From assembly GCA_031268195.1 (NCBI GenBank), contig JAIRXQ010000066.1:1-47732 (forward strand): a stretch of DNA of 47,732 bases. Reading direction: 5' to 3'. Both the position numbers and the translations under genes were made by a program. Source of the stretch: Azoarcus sp. (GTDB lineage: Bacteria > Pseudomonadota > Gammaproteobacteria > Burkholderiales > Rhodocyclaceae). Numbering within the stretch: position 1 is the stretch's first letter; each line of letters begins with the position of its first letter. Below the pieces are notes generated by a model that saw only the letters and a program-made list of their open reading frames with translations, ran no database searches and was not told the origin of the DNA. This document shows, one piece after another, positions 47,550-47,732 of the stretch.

Positions 47550-47732
47550 TCAGTCCTGAACAACCCGCAACAGCCTGCATTGACACCCATTCAGTCTGCC
47601 GTTTCCTCTATCCGCCGCGATGACATCAATAAACCATCGAGCCAGAATGGGCGCAAAAAGAAGCCGCAGCTTCCTCAAGATCATCCGCAGATTGTGGCCT
47701 GCTCCGCACAACACCGCGTGCAGCGCATCGCC
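47550..47732 (-). mobile_element. IS5-like family transposase, C-terminal part (runs off window end)
   Basis: The minus strand is open from the window end to a TGA at 47552-47550 and gives 60 residues: GDALHAVLCGAGHNLRMILR, then KLRLLFAPILARWFID and a short tail. The segment DALHAVLCGAGHNLRMILRKL is the typical C-terminus of IS5-family DDE transposases. The catalytic part lies beyond the window, so completeness cannot be judged. Its position next to the duplicated lipA end suggests that it took part in the rearrangement. Confidence 0.85.

Overview
The window is a GC-rich proteobacterial chromosome segment, about 63% G+C in a sampled housekeeping stretch. Gene content and order fit a betaproteobacterium, and my best guess is Rhodocyclales-like. 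The clues are ubiK-yifB beside a TorF porin-glnK-amtB unit, secA divergent from a DUF721/DciA gene, gatCAB divergent from mreBCD-mrdA-rodA-rlpA, and dacC-dat-ybeD-lipB-lipA. The order-level assignment is inference; no rRNA or tRNA gene was seen.

Layout. 1-4.3 kb: the tail of one DUF945 (YdgA-like) gene, a full tandem paralogue, a Bcr/CflA exporter and YifB. 4.4-7.4 kb: UbiK, then a nitrogen-control unit in which a near-perfect NtrC-type palindrome and a sigma-54 promoter precede an outer-membrane porin, GlnK and AmtB. 7.6-9.0 kb: two tandem OmpW-family porins ending in a clear terminator. 9.0-12.8 kb: PurU-ThrH, an HD-GYP protein and two small unknown genes. 12.8-17.8 kb: ArgJ, SecA, DUF721/DciA and Ogt.

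17.8-21.1 kb is the accessory region. It holds a VapBC toxin-antitoxin pair and an AT-richer three-gene unit: a protein with a caspase-like His/Cys arrangement, a translationally coupled exported protein, and Hcp of the type VI secretion system. I read this unit as a candidate secreted effector, its periplasmic immunity protein and the carrier. It is the best candidate in the window for an undescribed system.

21.3-28.4 kb: a nitroreductase, a receiver-TPR protein, TldD, UbiE, a protein with PilZ-like c-di-GMP motifs, and a HIT protein. 28.6-31.9 kb: GatB, GatA and GatC. 32.0-39.1 kb: the elongasome genes mreB, mreC, mreD, mrdA and rodA, plus rlpA. 39.1-42.4 kb: a large membrane GGDEF/EAL protein with an intact cyclase motif and a degenerate EAL half. 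42.5-46.4 kb: D,D-carboxypeptidase, D-amino-acid aminotransferase and the lipoate genes.

The right end is rearranged. The last 123 bp of the lipA 3' region recur as a direct repeat 1,053 bp downstream, bracketing a lipoprotein gene. An IS5-like transposase then runs off the window end. Functionally the window joins envelope growth, nitrogen uptake, c-di-GMP signalling (HD-GYP, GGDEF and PilZ-like proteins) and one small horizontally acquired-looking island.
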